35,000 nucleotides of DNA. Origin: Methanobacterium sp. (GTDB taxonomy: Archaea > Methanobacteriota > Methanobacteria > Methanobacteriales > Methanobacteriaceae). Under the pieces are notes generated by a model, which was given only the letters and a program-made list of their open reading frames with translations, did no database searches and was not told the origin of the DNA. The stretch is from contig DUPR01000005.1 in NCBI GenBank assembly GCA_012838205.1, positions 1-35,000 of the forward strand, read 5' to 3'. The translations under genes and the position numbers were made by a program. Below, piece by piece: positions 8,479-19,843 of the stretch; within the stretch, counting starts at the first letter, position 1; every line of letters begins with the position of its first letter.

Positions 8479-8784
8479 ATGGATAAAAAAAGGTATCAAT
8501 GTAAAAATTGTGATTTTGAATGGCAAAGTGCCAAAGAATATGATAAGTGCCCAGATTGTGATTCAGAAAACATAGAATTAGTTGGTGTTACAGAAGGATC
8601 TCAAGATGTTACTCCACTAGGATTAGGTAGGAGAAGAGGTTCTGTAGGCCGGGGGATGGGAGCAGGACCACCAAGAACTTGTAAATGTACAAAATGTGGT
8701 TATGAATCTCCAAAAACTCCTGGAGTTCCTTGCCGTCAAACAAAATGTCCTAAATGTGGCCTCCCACTTTGCGGGGCCGATTAA
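8479..8784 (+). CDS. Double zinc-ribbon protein
   Basis: A 101-residue protein with two cysteine knuckle pairs. The N-terminal ribbon uses C8, C11, C24 and C27 (CKNC ... CPDC). A glycine/arginine linker follows (LGLGRRRGSVGRGMGAGPP). The C-terminal part has CKCTKCGYESPKTPGVPC, then CPKCG and a final CGAD, a pattern seen in small proteins beside NifX-like and MinD genes. The zinc or cluster ligands could number up to eleven cysteines, more than two zinc sites need, so an iron-sulfur role is possible. GGAGG lies nine bases before the ATG. First intact gene of the operon that runs to the MBL-fold gene. The partner and substrate are unknown. Confidence 0.7.
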   Translation: MDKKRYQCKNCDFEWQSAKEYDKCPDCDSENIELVGVTEGSQDVTPLGLGRRRGSVGRGMGAGPPRTCKCTKCGYESPKTPGVPCRQTKCPKCGLPLCGAD

Positions 8785-8807
8785 ACAATTTATTTGGGGA
8801 GATTAAA

Positions 8808-9176
8808 ATGGTTTTAATATGTGTTCCTAGTCTTGAAAAAGATGGATTAAATGGAACAGTATCCCAACACTTTGGAAAAACTCCTTACTTTGTTTTAATC
8901 AACTGGGAAGACGAAAAAATAGAAAGTGTTCAAGTTCTGGAGAGTAATACAAAACACACTGGTGGGTCAATGACTCCTGGCGAGTTCATCGCCGGATCTG
9001 GAGCTAATGAACTATTATGCGGAAATTTAGGTCCGAAAGCTATTCAAATGCTCCAGAATGTTGGAATAAATGTTTATGTAGGGGCATCAGGTACAGTAGC
9101 CGAAGCAGTCCAAGCAAGGGCAGAAGGAAAACTGAAACAAGCTAACATGGATTCAGCTTGCTCAGATGGACATTAG
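8808..9176 (+). CDS. NifX/NafY-like (MTH1175-type) cofactor-binding protein
   Basis: A 122-residue ribonuclease-H-like fold protein of the dinitrogenase iron-molybdenum cofactor family, whose members carry metal clusters (NifX, NafY, orange protein ORP). Marks are GTVSQHFGKTPYFVLI, the SGANELLCGNLGPKAIQML segment, and NVGINVYVGASGTVAEAV. Stand-alone archaeal versions such as MTH1175 have a known fold but no settled function. The longer open frame begins inside the previous gene; the ATG here follows GGGGAG and starts MVLICVP, so it was chosen. The single Cys-Gly in LLCGN and the late histidine are candidate ligands. No nifHDK is present in the window, so a nitrogenase role is not supported here. 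Confidence 0.85.
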   Translation: MVLICVPSLEKDGLNGTVSQHFGKTPYFVLINWEDEKIESVQVLESNTKHTGGSMTPGEFIAGSGANELLCGNLGPKAIQMLQNVGINVYVGASGTVAEAVQARAEGKLKQANMDSACSDGH

Positions 9177-9238
9177 CCAATAATATATCACAAATTCAAT
9201 TTTCCCCAGATTCATAATAAGTTTAGTGAGATGGTTCT

Positions 9239-10090
9239 TTGAAATCAACTAATCCCGAACAGACTACGGAAGAAGAACAGAAAAAACTCTTAATGCAACA
9301 GGAAATTACTATTGTAAAGCGGATGAGCAACATAAAGCATAAAATTGCTGTAATGAGTGGTAAAGGAGGAGTGGGAAAGACAACCATTGCTGTTAACCTA
9401 GCAACAGCTTTTGCCTTAAAAAATTATAAAACTGGTTTAATGGATGTTGATCTGCATGGTCCAGATATTCCTCACATGTTAGGGGTGGAAAACGCAATTT
9501 TAGAGCAATCAACCAATGGAATATTACCTCTTAAAGTAAGGGACAATCTCGAAGTCATGTCAATAGAGTTTATGTTACCTTCCAAGGGATCGCCAATTAT
9601 CTGGAGAGGACCAAAGAAAACCGGTGCCATAAGGCAGTTTTTGTCTGATGTTGACTGGGGAAAACTGGATGTTCTCGTAGTGGATAATCCCCCAGGAACA
9701 GGAGATGAACCCTTAACAGTATTACAATCCATCAATCAATTAGATGGGGTGGTTATGGTAACGACCCCTCAAGCAGTGGCTGGGGAAGATGTTCGAAAAT
9801 GTGTAAACATGGTTAAGGGGTTGAACATTCCAATTATTGGGGTCATTGAGAATATGTCTGGTTTCACCTGCCCTCATTGTAAACAGGAAATCAATATTTT
9901 TGGTAAAGGTGAAGGGAAAAAACTGGCAGAAGAACTGGATATACACTACTTAGGGAGTTTACCCTTGGATACAACCGTTAGAAAAGATTCAGATCAGGGA
10001 AAACCATTCCTGCTTCACGACTCAAAATCTGATATATCCAAAAAATTCATGGAAATATTCTCTAAAATAGAAAATAGAATCAAAAAATAG
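9239..10090 (+). CDS. Mrp/NBP35-type iron-sulfur carrier ATPase
   Basis: A 283-residue P-loop ATPase of the Mrp/ApbC/NBP35 family, which assembles and passes on [4Fe-4S] clusters. The deviant Walker A is [10 protein letters not shown] near residue 40, followed by [26 protein letters not shown] (Walker B region) and the cluster-binding CPHC near residue 213, the CxxC shared between two subunits of a dimer. The N-terminal 30 residues are an acidic/glutamine-rich lead without the extra cysteines of eukaryotic NBP35. The start is TTG with a GTGAG-type site about nine bases upstream; no earlier ATG is in frame. It lies between two NifX-like genes, which suggests cluster transfer to or from them. 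Confidence 0.9.
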   Translation: MKSTNPEQTTEEEQKKLLMQQEITIVKRMSNIKHKIAVMSGKGGVGKTTIAVNLATAFALKNYKTGLMDVDLHGPDIPHMLGVENAILEQSTNGILPLKVRDNLEVMSIEFMLPSKGSPIIWRGPKKTGAIRQFLSDVDWGKLDVLVVDNPPGTGDEPLTVLQSINQLDGVVMVTTPQAVAGEDVRKCVNMVKGLNIPIIGVIENMSGFTCPHCKQEINIFGKGEGKKLAEELDIHYLGSLPLDTTVRKDSDQGKPFLLHDSKSDISKKFMEIFSKIENRIKK

Positions 10091-10144
10091 GAATTTAAGA
10101 ATTTAATGTACTGAAATTCGTACAATAAATAAGAGGTGAATTAA

Positions 10145-10540
10145 ATGAAAGTTGCAATTGCTGCCAGCGGGGAAACTCTGGATTCACAGGCAAGCCCTGT
10201 TTTCGGAAGATGTTCTCATATAATAGTAGTGAATATTGTTGACGGGGATTTTAAAGACGTTAAAGCTATACCCAACCCCTCAACTACTGAAGGTGGAGGT
10301 GCCGGAATAAAAACAGCCAGAATAGTGGGAAATGAAAATGCACAAGCCCTCATATCTGGATCAGTTGGTCCCAATGCTTTTGAAGTATTAAAACAATTGG
10401 AAATAAAGACATACCAAATGGTTCAGGGAACAGTCAAAGAAAATTTAACTCTCATGTCCCAAGGAAAATTGGATGAGTTACACCCCACACCTCCTCGAGG
10501 ACGAGGTTTGGGAATAGGGGGAAGAGGAGGACGAAGATAA
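10145..10540 (+). CDS. NifX/NafY-like protein with Gly/Arg-rich tail
   Basis: A second member of the dinitrogenase iron-molybdenum cofactor family, 131 residues. It begins MKVAIAASGETLDSQASPVF and contains FGRCSHIIVV, TEGGGAGIKTARIV, SGSVGPNAFEVL and YQMVQGTVKENL, all typical of the MTH1175 group. Cys in FGRCSH is a possible ligand absent from the first copy. The last 18 residues (PRGRGLGIGGRGGRR-type) form a basic glycine/arginine tail that could bind nucleic acid, a membrane or a partner; the same character is seen in the linker of the zinc-ribbon protein of this operon. GAGGTGA precedes the ATG. Function is inferred only from family and neighbours. Confidence 0.87.
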   Translation: MKVAIAASGETLDSQASPVFGRCSHIIVVNIVDGDFKDVKAIPNPSTTEGGGAGIKTARIVGNENAQALISGSVGPNAFEVLKQLEIKTYQMVQGTVKENLTLMSQGKLDELHPTPPRGRGLGIGGRGGRR

Positions 10541-10589
10541 TATTTGCATTTCCCTGAAGGAGATGTAATTTGTAATCAAGGAAGTTCTT

Positions 10590-11471
10590 ATGAAAATTGC
10601 AATAACTGGTGGAAAAGGTGGAACTGGAAAATCAACTATATCGACTGCTCTAGCTATTGAATTAGCAACTGGTCAAAACAAAGTATTATTAGTTGATGCA
10701 GATGTAGAATGTCCTGATGATCACATTATACTGTCAACTAACCGTAAAAAAGTTCAGGACATCCACACGATTCTTCCAATTCTTAACCAAGACAAATGCT
10801 TAAAATGTGGAGATTGTTCTGAAGTTTGCAAAGAAAATGCAATTGTGTTTATCAAAGGTAGACACCCCTTCATAGTAACTGGCCAATGTAATGGTTGTGG
10901 GGCTTGTCTTTTAGCTTGTCCAGCCAAAGCCTTAGAAAAAGGTGAACAAGAAATTGGAGCCATATATCAAGGAAAATGTAAAAAATCAAATAAAATTTCT
11001 GAGAATCTGCTACTGATTTGGGGAGAAATTAAAATTGGTTGTGAAGCTACAGCCCTTGTAGTCAATGCTACCAGAAAATATGCTGCAAACATAGCTTCTG
11101 ATTATGACTTTGTTTTAATTGACACTGCTGCAGGAACACATTGTAATGTAATTTCGGCAATGATTGGTGTAGACATGGCTCTGGCAGTTACAGAACCTAC
11201 TCCCCTTGGAAAACATGATTTAGAACTTATTCTTCAACTTTTACAAATCATGGAAGTAAAAACTCAAATAATAATTAACAAATCGGATATAGGTGATTTG
11301 AACCTTATTGAAGATGTTTCCAAGTATAGAAACGTTCCCATACTCCAAAAAATTCCATATGAAAGAGAAATATTAAAAAAACATTCTCGAGGCCAGCCAA
11401 TAACTCACAATAACATTAAAAAACTTTCTAATGCTATAATGACTAAAAATGTAGGTGGAACACACGGATGA
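10590..11471 (+). CDS. MinD-family ATPase with inserted two-cluster ferredoxin domain (1)
   Basis: A 293-residue MinD-type P-loop ATPase. Walker A is [11 protein letters not shown] at residues 6-16, with [11 protein letters not shown] next. A 2[4Fe-4S] ferredoxin domain is inserted after residue 55: [16 protein letters not shown] and [16 protein letters not shown] keep all eight cysteines (CxxCxxCxxxC twice, about residues 71-113). ATPase motifs resume with [15 protein letters not shown] and [12 protein letters not shown]. Paired genes of this kind occur in ORP clusters of sulfate reducers and in many methanogens and Thermotogales. It likely couples ATP use to cluster transfer or electron flow to the NifX-like partners; that is inference. 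It overlaps the next gene by four bases (ATGA). Confidence 0.88.
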   Translation: MKIAITGGKGGTGKSTISTALAIELATGQNKVLLVDADVECPDDHIILSTNRKKVQDIHTILPILNQDKCLKCGDCSEVCKENAIVFIKGRHPFIVTGQCNGCGACLLACPAKALEKGEQEIGAIYQGKCKKSNKISENLLLIWGEIKIGCEATALVVNATRKYAANIASDYDFVLIDTAAGTHCNVISAMIGVDMALAVTEPTPLGKHDLELILQLLQIMEVKTQIIINKSDIGDLNLIEDVSKYRNVPILQKIPYEREILKKHSRGQPITHNNIKKLSNAIMTKNVGGTHG

Positions 11472-12397
11472 AAACGATTACCATACTTTCAGGAAAAGGG
11501 GGGGCTGGAAAGAGTACTTTAACTGCATCTTTATCCGTCATGCTAGCAAATAGGAACAAAATCGTGGCAGTTGACTGTGATGCTGATGCACCAAATTTGG
11601 CTCTTGTTTTAGGTCTTGAAGAGGAACAATTCGACAACTGGGAATCCATTACAACTGGTGAAAAAGTTGAAATGAACCAAGAAAAATTAGAAACACTCAA
11701 ACTTCACAGCAACTATCAAGATCTTAAAAAATGTGTTGATGTCTGTAATTTTTCAGCAATAACTTGGAATCAGGAGGAAAATATACCTATTTTAAACGAA
11801 TTATTGTGTGTGGGATGTGGGGCTTGCCAATTAGAATGTCCAGAAATTTTTAGTCTAAAAAAAGTTGAAAATGCTAGAGTAGGTGTTGGGAAAACCCAAT
11901 ATGGATTTCCGATAGTCTCGGGAAAGCTTGAAATAGGGGAGTCAGGATCAGGTAAGGTTGTAAACGCAATAAGAACCACAGCTGCTAATATTGCTGAAGG
12001 CATCCAAGCAGATTACATGATCATGGATTCTGCTGCAGGGATCGGGTGTCCGGTTATAGCTTCTTTAACTGGTAGTGATTATGTTATTTTAGTTACCGAG
12101 CCTACATCAGTTGCTTTTTGGGATCTTAAAAGGGCCATAGAGTTGGTAGATCATTTCAACATTCCCTGCGGAGCAGTTATCAACCGTTGGGGAATCAACA
12201 AAGACTTCACCTACCAATTACAAGATTACTTCCAAGATAAACAAATCCCTTTATTAGGTAGAATACCCTATGATCTCCGATTTATAGAAGCTTTAATTAA
12301 TTTAAAACCCGCAGTCATTTATGAACCTAAGTTTAAGCCAATATTTAGGGAGATAATGAATAACTGTTTGTCGGATATGAATAGCATTCCCCTATAA
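11468..12397 (+). CDS. MinD-family ATPase with partly degenerate ferredoxin insert (2)
   Basis: Paralogue of the preceding ATPase, 309 residues, starting at an ATG that overlaps its stop. Walker A reads [10 protein letters not shown], then [15 protein letters not shown] and [17 protein letters not shown]. The ferredoxin insert differs: the second cluster motif is intact ([13 protein letters not shown]), but the first reads [12 protein letters not shown], so the two leading cysteines of CxxCxxCxxxC are Tyr and Leu. It can probably hold one [4Fe-4S] cluster, not two. The two MinD proteins probably form a heterodimer, as paralogous pairs with shared spacing usually do; this is inference. The downstream gap to the transporter is short (49 bases). 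Confidence 0.88.
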   Translation: MKTITILSGKGGAGKSTLTASLSVMLANRNKIVAVDCDADAPNLALVLGLEEEQFDNWESITTGEKVEMNQEKLETLKLHSNYQDLKKCVDVCNFSAITWNQEENIPILNELLCVGCGACQLECPEIFSLKKVENARVGVGKTQYGFPIVSGKLEIGESGSGKVVNAIRTTAANIAEGIQADYMIMDSAAGIGCPVIASLTGSDYVILVTEPTSVAFWDLKRAIELVDHFNIPCGAVINRWGINKDFTYQLQDYFQDKQIPLLGRIPYDLRFIEALINLKPAVIYEPKFKPIFREIMNNCLSDMNSIPL

Positions 12398-12446
12398 ATC
12401 TATTAACCGAGATGGGGGGGTTTAGTTTAAAAATGAAAGGAAAACT

Positions 12447-13661
12447 TTGAATCAATTTCAGAGGTTAAAAAAAGGGGAAAGAGCAGCTAAATATTCTACT
12501 CTAACAAATCTATTTTTAAGCATAACAAAAGGAGTTTTTGGGCTATTATCTGGAAGTGTAGCTTTGATAGCTGATTCAATAAACTCTTTTTCCGATATCT
12601 TTGCTTCATTCGCAGTTTATATAGGCCTTAAACTATCCCAGCGAAAACCTAACCAGAAATTTCCTTATGGTTATTACAAAGCAGAAACCTTATCATCTCT
12701 CATTATTGCGGGAGTAATAATTTTCAGTGGGTTGGAAATTGTTTCAGAATCTTTTCAGGGAATTATTAATCCCCAACCATTAAAAATACCCTTTTTTGCC
12801 ATTTTAGTCGCTGCTATTTCAGTCGCTGTTTCCTACCTCATGTCCATATATAAGCAGAAAGTGGGGGAAGAAATAGAATCCCCTGCTCTTTTGAGTGATG
12901 CTAAACACAGCCTTATCGATGTTTTTTCATCTTTATTAGTGTTTGTAGGGGTTTTAGCATCATATATCGGCTATTTAAGTCTTCAAGGGGTTGCAGGATT
13001 TTTTGTGTCATTATTGGTAATATGGATGGGTTTAAAGATTGGTAAAAATGCAGTATTGGTTCTTCTTGACGCCACCTTAGATCCTAAAACTGTAGAGCAA
13101 ATCAAAGATATGGCTCTAACTGTAGATGGTGTAGTGGATGTCCATGAAGTTAAGGTGAGGAGTTCAGGGCCTTACATTTTTGCAGAACTTCATTTGGAAA
13201 CGAAAAAGGAAATTTCTGTTGAAAAAGCACATGAAATTTCTGATATTGTTGAAGAAAAAGTCAAAAATGGTGTAAAGAAACTTGAAACATTAATGGTGCA
13301 CATAGAACCCGCAGAAAAGGATAAACTTCGATTAGCACTTGGTATTGAAAACAATAATGGTTTAAAATCAGTTCCATCAAAACATTTTGGGAAGGCAAAT
13401 TACTTTGCTATCTGGGATGTACGCCAGAAAGATGGAAAGATAGAATGTTACCATATTGTGGACAATCCAGCCAAAAAAATGGAAAAAAAGAGAGGAATAA
13501 AAACTGCTGAATTCCTGGCCAAGGAAGATGTGGATGTTATTTTAGGATGGGATATAGGTGAAGGTCCACTGTACGTTCTTTCTAATTCTTTCATACGTTC
13601 TGCTATTCCTCACGGAGAAACTTTAGATGAAATTATGGAAAAATCAGTGAAGGGGATTTAA
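12447..13661 (+). CDS. Cation diffusion facilitator fused to a NifX-like domain
   Basis: A 404-residue fusion. Residues 1-205 are a six-helix CDF transporter, which exports divalent metal by proton exchange. The metal site is N46 and D50 in TM2 (ADSINSFSD) and H and D in TM5 (KHSLID); Asn replaces the Asp or His common in zinc exporters, so the substrate may be another metal such as Mn, Fe or Co. Residues 210-290 are the cytoplasmic CDF dimerisation domain ([20 protein letters not shown]). From about 305 comes a NifX/MTH1175-like domain: [33 protein letters not shown] and GEGPLYVLS. The start is TTG with GAAAGGA upstream; a nearer ATG stops after five codons. The fused domain may sense or buffer the exported metal (inference). 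Confidence 0.87.
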   Translation: MNQFQRLKKGERAAKYSTLTNLFLSITKGVFGLLSGSVALIADSINSFSDIFASFAVYIGLKLSQRKPNQKFPYGYYKAETLSSLIIAGVIIFSGLEIVSESFQGIINPQPLKIPFFAILVAAISVAVSYLMSIYKQKVGEEIESPALLSDAKHSLIDVFSSLLVFVGVLASYIGYLSLQGVAGFFVSLLVIWMGLKIGKNAVLVLLDATLDPKTVEQIKDMALTVDGVVDVHEVKVRSSGPYIFAELHLETKKEISVEKAHEISDIVEEKVKNGVKKLETLMVHIEPAEKDKLRLALGIENNNGLKSVPSKHFGKANYFAIWDVRQKDGKIECYHIVDNPAKKMEKKRGIKTAEFLAKEDVDVILGWDIGEGPLYVLSNSFIRSAIPHGETLDEIMEKSVKGI

Positions 13662-14350
13662 TGAATGACCAGGATTCAGTGAAGATCACTATATTATATG
13701 ATAACAATTGTCTGGATGGTTTTAAAGCAAGCTGGGGATTTTCTTGTCTTATAGAAACTAATGAAAATACAATCATTTTTGATACTGGTTGGGATGGCAA
13801 TATCTTGCTTCACAACCTTGAATCGTCCCAAGTAAATATTGAAAAAATCGATTTGATTGTTCTATCCCACTCACACTGGGACCACATCGGTGGGCTGACT
13901 CACATATTACCTTTAATTACCAATCCTAAAGTAGTTCTTTTAAAATCATTTTCTGAAAACATGAAAAAAGAAATAAGGGCCAGGGCTGAAATTCTAGAGA
14001 TTGAAAACTGCGAACAAATAATGAAAGGTATTTGGACAACTGGAGAACTGGGAGACAAAATTAAAGAGCAAGCATTGGTTGTGGAAATAGGGAAAGAAAA
14101 AGGAAACATATTATTAACTGGATGTGCACATCCCGATTTAAAGTCCATTATCCAAATGGCACAAACAACCAATGACGGAGATTTAAAAGCCATAATTGGG
14201 GGGTTCCATGACTCTGAGGAATTAAAAATGCTGGAAGGAATTGACAGGGTGATACCTTGCCATTGCACTCAAAAAATGAGTGAAATTAAGACTATCTATC
14301 CAGATTCTTACAGGGAATGTGCTGCTGGCCAAGTTTTCAACTTTCCATGA
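13661..14350 (+). CDS. Metallo-beta-lactamase-fold hydrolase (DHPS-like)
   Basis: A 229-residue MBL-fold protein. The metal motif is SHSHWDHIGG near residue 70, with further ligands expected in TGCAHPDLKSII and the C-terminal VIPCHCT. It opens ITILYDNNCLDGFKASWGFS, the signature of the group related to the archaeal ribofuranosylaminobenzene-phosphate-dependent dihydropterin synthase (MJ0301-like), which also contains many proteins of unknown function beside NifX-like and MinD genes. Its start overlaps the transporter stop (TAATG), so the two are translationally coupled. Either a pterin role in methanopterin synthesis or an ORP-cluster role is possible; the context favours the second, the sequence cannot decide. 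Confidence 0.82.
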   Translation: MNDQDSVKITILYDNNCLDGFKASWGFSCLIETNENTIIFDTGWDGNILLHNLESSQVNIEKIDLIVLSHSHWDHIGGLTHILPLITNPKVVLLKSFSENMKKEIRARAEILEIENCEQIMKGIWTTGELGDKIKEQALVVEIGKEKGNILLTGCAHPDLKSIIQMAQTTNDGDLKAIIGGFHDSEELKMLEGIDRVIPCHCTQKMSEIKTIYPDSYRECAAGQVFNFP

Positions 14351-14430
14351 GCTTTTGATTTTCATCCAAACTATAGATATGAAGTTAAAACAGATTCATA
14401 ATGAAGCCTTCCAAAAAATAATGATAAATA

Positions 14431-15765
14431 TCACTTTTTTATTGGATTTTTAATCAATTCAGTAACTCTTTTTATATGCGTTCCCTGTGATTTAACCTCG
14501 TCCATTAGGTTTTTAAGAAGGGTTTGCGTCATGGGAACTGGATAACTTCTAAAAATATAAGATTCCATCATCAAATCAAGCGCACGCTCTTCTGCAATGC
14601 TTAAATCATGTTTTGCATATTTTTGACTTTTCTGAAATAGAATGTTATCTTCCAAGGATAAATTCAGTATTTCATTACCCAAATCAGTTCCAGGAATAGG
14701 TTCAGCTATGCTGATGAAGTAATCATCAAGCATTAACTCATCAGCTAAGTCAACTGTGGCTTGAAAGTCTTCTTCTTCCTCACCAGGATAGGCAACTATG
14801 AAAGAACCAGCAGTTTTAATGTTATGTTCACGAGCCATATGCACTGCTTCTAGTATCTGATCCACATTTATGCCTTTTTTCATACGTTTAAGAACTCGGT
14901 CACTGCCAGATTCAATTCCAAAGAAAACCCATCCATTGGTGTATTTGTTAATAGCCTCAAAAATATCGTCGCTGATTAAGTCTGCCCGAATATCAGGTAT
15001 TGTAAGATTTTTAGGCCCAGTAAGATTAGATATCTCTCTTAAAAGTTCAACAAATGCTTCATCATCCACGTTTTTAAATTTGTTACTACCATAAAGAGAA
15101 CCAGTGCCTCCACTAATAGCTATCCGTTGAGCGCCATTTCTTAAAAAATGTTTAACTTCTTTTAAAATGTCTTCTAAAGGGCGACTTCTCACTTTTCTAC
15201 CGAAAAAACAGGGAACACCACAGAATCCACAGTTCCCAGGACAACCTCGATGGGTTTCCAAGTAAACATTGGCTCCTCTGATATTTTCAGATGAAATATT
15301 CTCTGGAACCATTGATAAATGTTTATCTAAGGATGCCAGAGAACCCTTACCAGTTACAAGGGTTTTATCTCCATCTTTAAAGGCCACTCCTGACAAGTGT
15401 TTAAAATCAGATCCACTGGGATTGGGATTATTTTCAAAAAATTTTATAATATTATATATAGTATTCTCACCTTCACCAACTACAACCAGATCCACAGGTA
15501 AGCACTCTAAGACCAGTTCAGGGGAAAGAGTTACTGGACCCCCAACTATCTTAAACCCATCAATATTTTCCACTTCTTCTTGATAGTTCAAAAGATGAAT
15601 CGTTGATTGGAGACTTATAAAAACAATATCTGCTTCTATCTTCTGTTCAAATCCTTTTTGTAAGTTCACATTGTAACCATGTCTTTGGATTAATCCTGAT
15701 ATTAACAGAGCACCGTAACTATAAAATTCAGGAGTTAAAACAGTTATATTTGGTTTATGGCTCAT
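14431..15765 (-). CDS. B12-binding-domain radical SAM protein
   Basis: A 444-residue enzyme with an N-terminal Rossmann-like B12-binding-type domain (about 1-125: [37 protein letters not shown]) and a radical SAM barrel. The cluster motif CPGNCGFC (CxxxCxxC, near residue 180) is followed by GGTGSLYGS and [13 protein letters not shown]. The B12 domain lacks the DxHxxG lower-ligand motif, as in many radical SAM methyltransferases. It resembles the MJ_0865-type family. A relative methylates the alpha carbon of a glutamine in McrA, and this gene stands beside mmp10 and the mcr operon, so it is a candidate for that modification. This is inference; the reaction cannot be read from sequence. GATAGAAT lies before the ATG. 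Confidence 0.82.
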   Translation of the reverse strand: MSHKPNITVLTPEFYSYGALLISGLIQRHGYNVNLQKGFEQKIEADIVFISLQSTIHLLNYQEEVENIDGFKIVGGPVTLSPELVLECLPVDLVVVGEGENTIYNIIKFFENNPNPSGSDFKHLSGVAFKDGDKTLVTGKGSLASLDKHLSMVPENISSENIRGANVYLETHRGCPGNCGFCGVPCFFGRKVRSRPLEDILKEVKHFLRNGAQRIAISGGTGSLYGSNKFKNVDDEAFVELLREISNLTGPKNLTIPDIRADLISDDIFEAINKYTNGWVFFGIESGSDRVLKRMKKGINVDQILEAVHMAREHNIKTAGSFIVAYPGEEEEDFQATVDLADELMLDDYFISIAEPIPGTDLGNEILNLSLEDNILFQKSQKYAKHDLSIAEERALDLMMESYIFRSYPVPMTQTLLKNLMDEVKSQGTHIKRVTELIKNPIKK

Positions 15766-15905
15766 TCTATCACTATAACAGATTTAGAGATCAATAAAAA
15801 TTTATCAGAAATTTAAATTGCATGCAGATGTATTTGACAGAATCAATTCACTTTCCAATATTATTATTACAGATGATAATTTAACATATATTCCTGAGAT
15901 ATCAA

Positions 15906-17156
15906 TTATTTTTTCCTTACACCAAAGAAGTTTATAGCTTCAATGAGATCTTGGAAAGCAATTAGCTCCGTTTTAAGCACGTCTTGTTTACTTAACGTAC
16001 TGCTCATCTCTCCATCAACTGAGAGTTTATCCGGACCTCTAGCCACAATACGATCAATTCCATCCCTGCAAAGGATTTTTTCTGCTTTTTTATCATGAAC
16101 AAAGGCTCTTCCTGGGATGATTATAGTTTCTTTCAGTTCTTTCAAGTCTAAATCTTCAAGATCTTTTTGAGTAATAAGACAACCAATATCCTGATCAGCT
16201 GCAACCACGTTTACTAAGTCTGATGCTCCAATAATCTGAATAATATCTTCAATAAACGGTTTAGCAACTTTTCCAGTTAAAATTGTGGCTTCAGAAGTGA
16301 CTTCTGATAATATATCAAGATATTCTTTGTCTTTATCATGGGCAAGGGCAAAGGGGGTATCATTTTCAGGGTCACATACTGGTGTACCAGTTACTCTGAG
16401 ATTGAATTCCTGGTTTATGCTGCGAACCAATTCATCAAATTCTTGCAAGCTATGGGGCTCTAAACCACTGATTATTGGTTCATTTCCAAGTATAAGGCCT
16501 TGATTACGGAAATTAGCAAATCTCATCATGATAAATGCTTTAGCACCCCATTCTTCCAAGTCAGAACAAGTCTTCCTAAGGGATTCACCATCATTTACAC
16601 CCGGAATAATAACACTGGCAGCGTGAACTTCACAACCTTCTGAAAATCTTTTCAATGCATCTAATGATGCTTGAGGGTTTTTATCTCCCATCCATTTCTT
16701 TCTTAACTGGGGATTGGTTGAAAATACTGTGAAAGTAACTTCCTCAACTCCATGTGACATTAAATCATTGGCCATCTGTGGATCATCAATACCCTTTCCA
16801 CTAGTGTAACCAAGATGAATGGGAATTTTCCATTGTGAAAATGCGGAAGTAATATCCAAAAGGTGAGGATAACAGCTCACATCACCACCACCGCTGATGT
16901 TAATTTTTAAATCATCTTCTTGGTAATTTCCCAGCATTAAAGATGTTTTAACAGAGTTTATAACCATAAATGGGGCTACAAATTCGTTTTTGGATTCTCG
17001 CACACCAGTAGTGCATTGTTCACAACCAAAACTTCCTGGAAGACATGATCTACATCCTAGTGGTTCGGCCCCAGTAACTTTCCTAAAATAACAATATTTG
17101 CAGAAACCTTTACAGTCTTTACCGGGTATTCCACCTACATCTGCGATTATTTGCAT
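15906..17156 (-). CDS. mmp10: Mmp10, McrA arginine C-methyltransferase (radical SAM)
   Basis: A 416-residue protein matching methanogenesis marker 10. This B12-dependent radical SAM enzyme makes 5-methylarginine at the MCR active site (position 271 of McrA). It opens MQIIADVGGIPGKDCKGFCK; C15, C19 and C22 form the CxxxCxxC cluster motif, followed by CYFRK. Four more cysteines, C35, C38, C45 and C48 (GCRSC ... GCEQC), match the iron site described for the family. ISGGGDVSCYPHLLD continues the barrel, and the C-terminal 100 residues form the cobalamin-binding part. The ATG has no clear ribosome site, so a leaderless or short-leader message is possible. It is divergent from mcrB with 287 bases between, so shared control is likely. 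Confidence 0.92.
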   Translation of the reverse strand: MQIIADVGGIPGKDCKGFCKYCYFRKVTGAEPLGCRSCLPGSFGCEQCTTGVRESKNEFVAPFMVINSVKTSLMLGNYQEDDLKINISGGGDVSCYPHLLDITSAFSQWKIPIHLGYTSGKGIDDPQMANDLMSHGVEEVTFTVFSTNPQLRKKWMGDKNPQASLDALKRFSEGCEVHAASVIIPGVNDGESLRKTCSDLEEWGAKAFIMMRFANFRNQGLILGNEPIISGLEPHSLQEFDELVRSINQEFNLRVTGTPVCDPENDTPFALAHDKDKEYLDILSEVTSEATILTGKVAKPFIEDIIQIIGASDLVNVVAADQDIGCLITQKDLEDLDLKELKETIIIPGRAFVHDKKAEKILCRDGIDRIVARGPDKLSVDGEMSSTLSKQDVLKTELIAFQDLIEAINFFGVRKK

Positions 17157-17297
17157 AATATCAATGTTTTCAACGTTATTACATTAAAAAATAAGACATT
17201 TTTTGGTTTCCCCTTTAATTGGGGGCTGTTATAATACACCGAGATAAAGTTTAAGAAATGGTCTCTTATAAGTCTTTCTATTTAATTCAAGAAGAAA

Positions 17298-17328
17298 GTT
17301 TAATACATATCTAACAGTATACCGAGAG

Positions 17329-17330
<2 letters not shown>
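17298..17330 (+). promoter_or_regulatory. mcrB: Likely promoter of the mcr operon
   Basis: TTTAATACATAT at about 17299-17310 is the best TATA-like element before mcrB. With the usual 25-27 base spacing the transcript would start near 17330, leaving a leader of roughly 114 bases. The region between mmp10 and mcrB also carries a CCCC/GGGG inverted repeat at 17210-17225. Confidence 0.5.
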
Positions 17331-18775
<1,445 letters not shown>

Positions 18776-18807
18776 GAACAAATCCAACATTGGGGGTAAA
18801 TAACTAA

Positions 18808-19841
<1,034 letters not shown>

Positions 19842-19843
19842 AT

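Noticed and set aside
8808..10540. Reading the NifX-like and Mrp genes as nitrogen-fixation genes
   Set aside because: No nifH, nifD, nifK, nifE, nifN or nifB is present in the window, and MTH1175-type proteins and Mrp occur in organisms that do not fix nitrogen.
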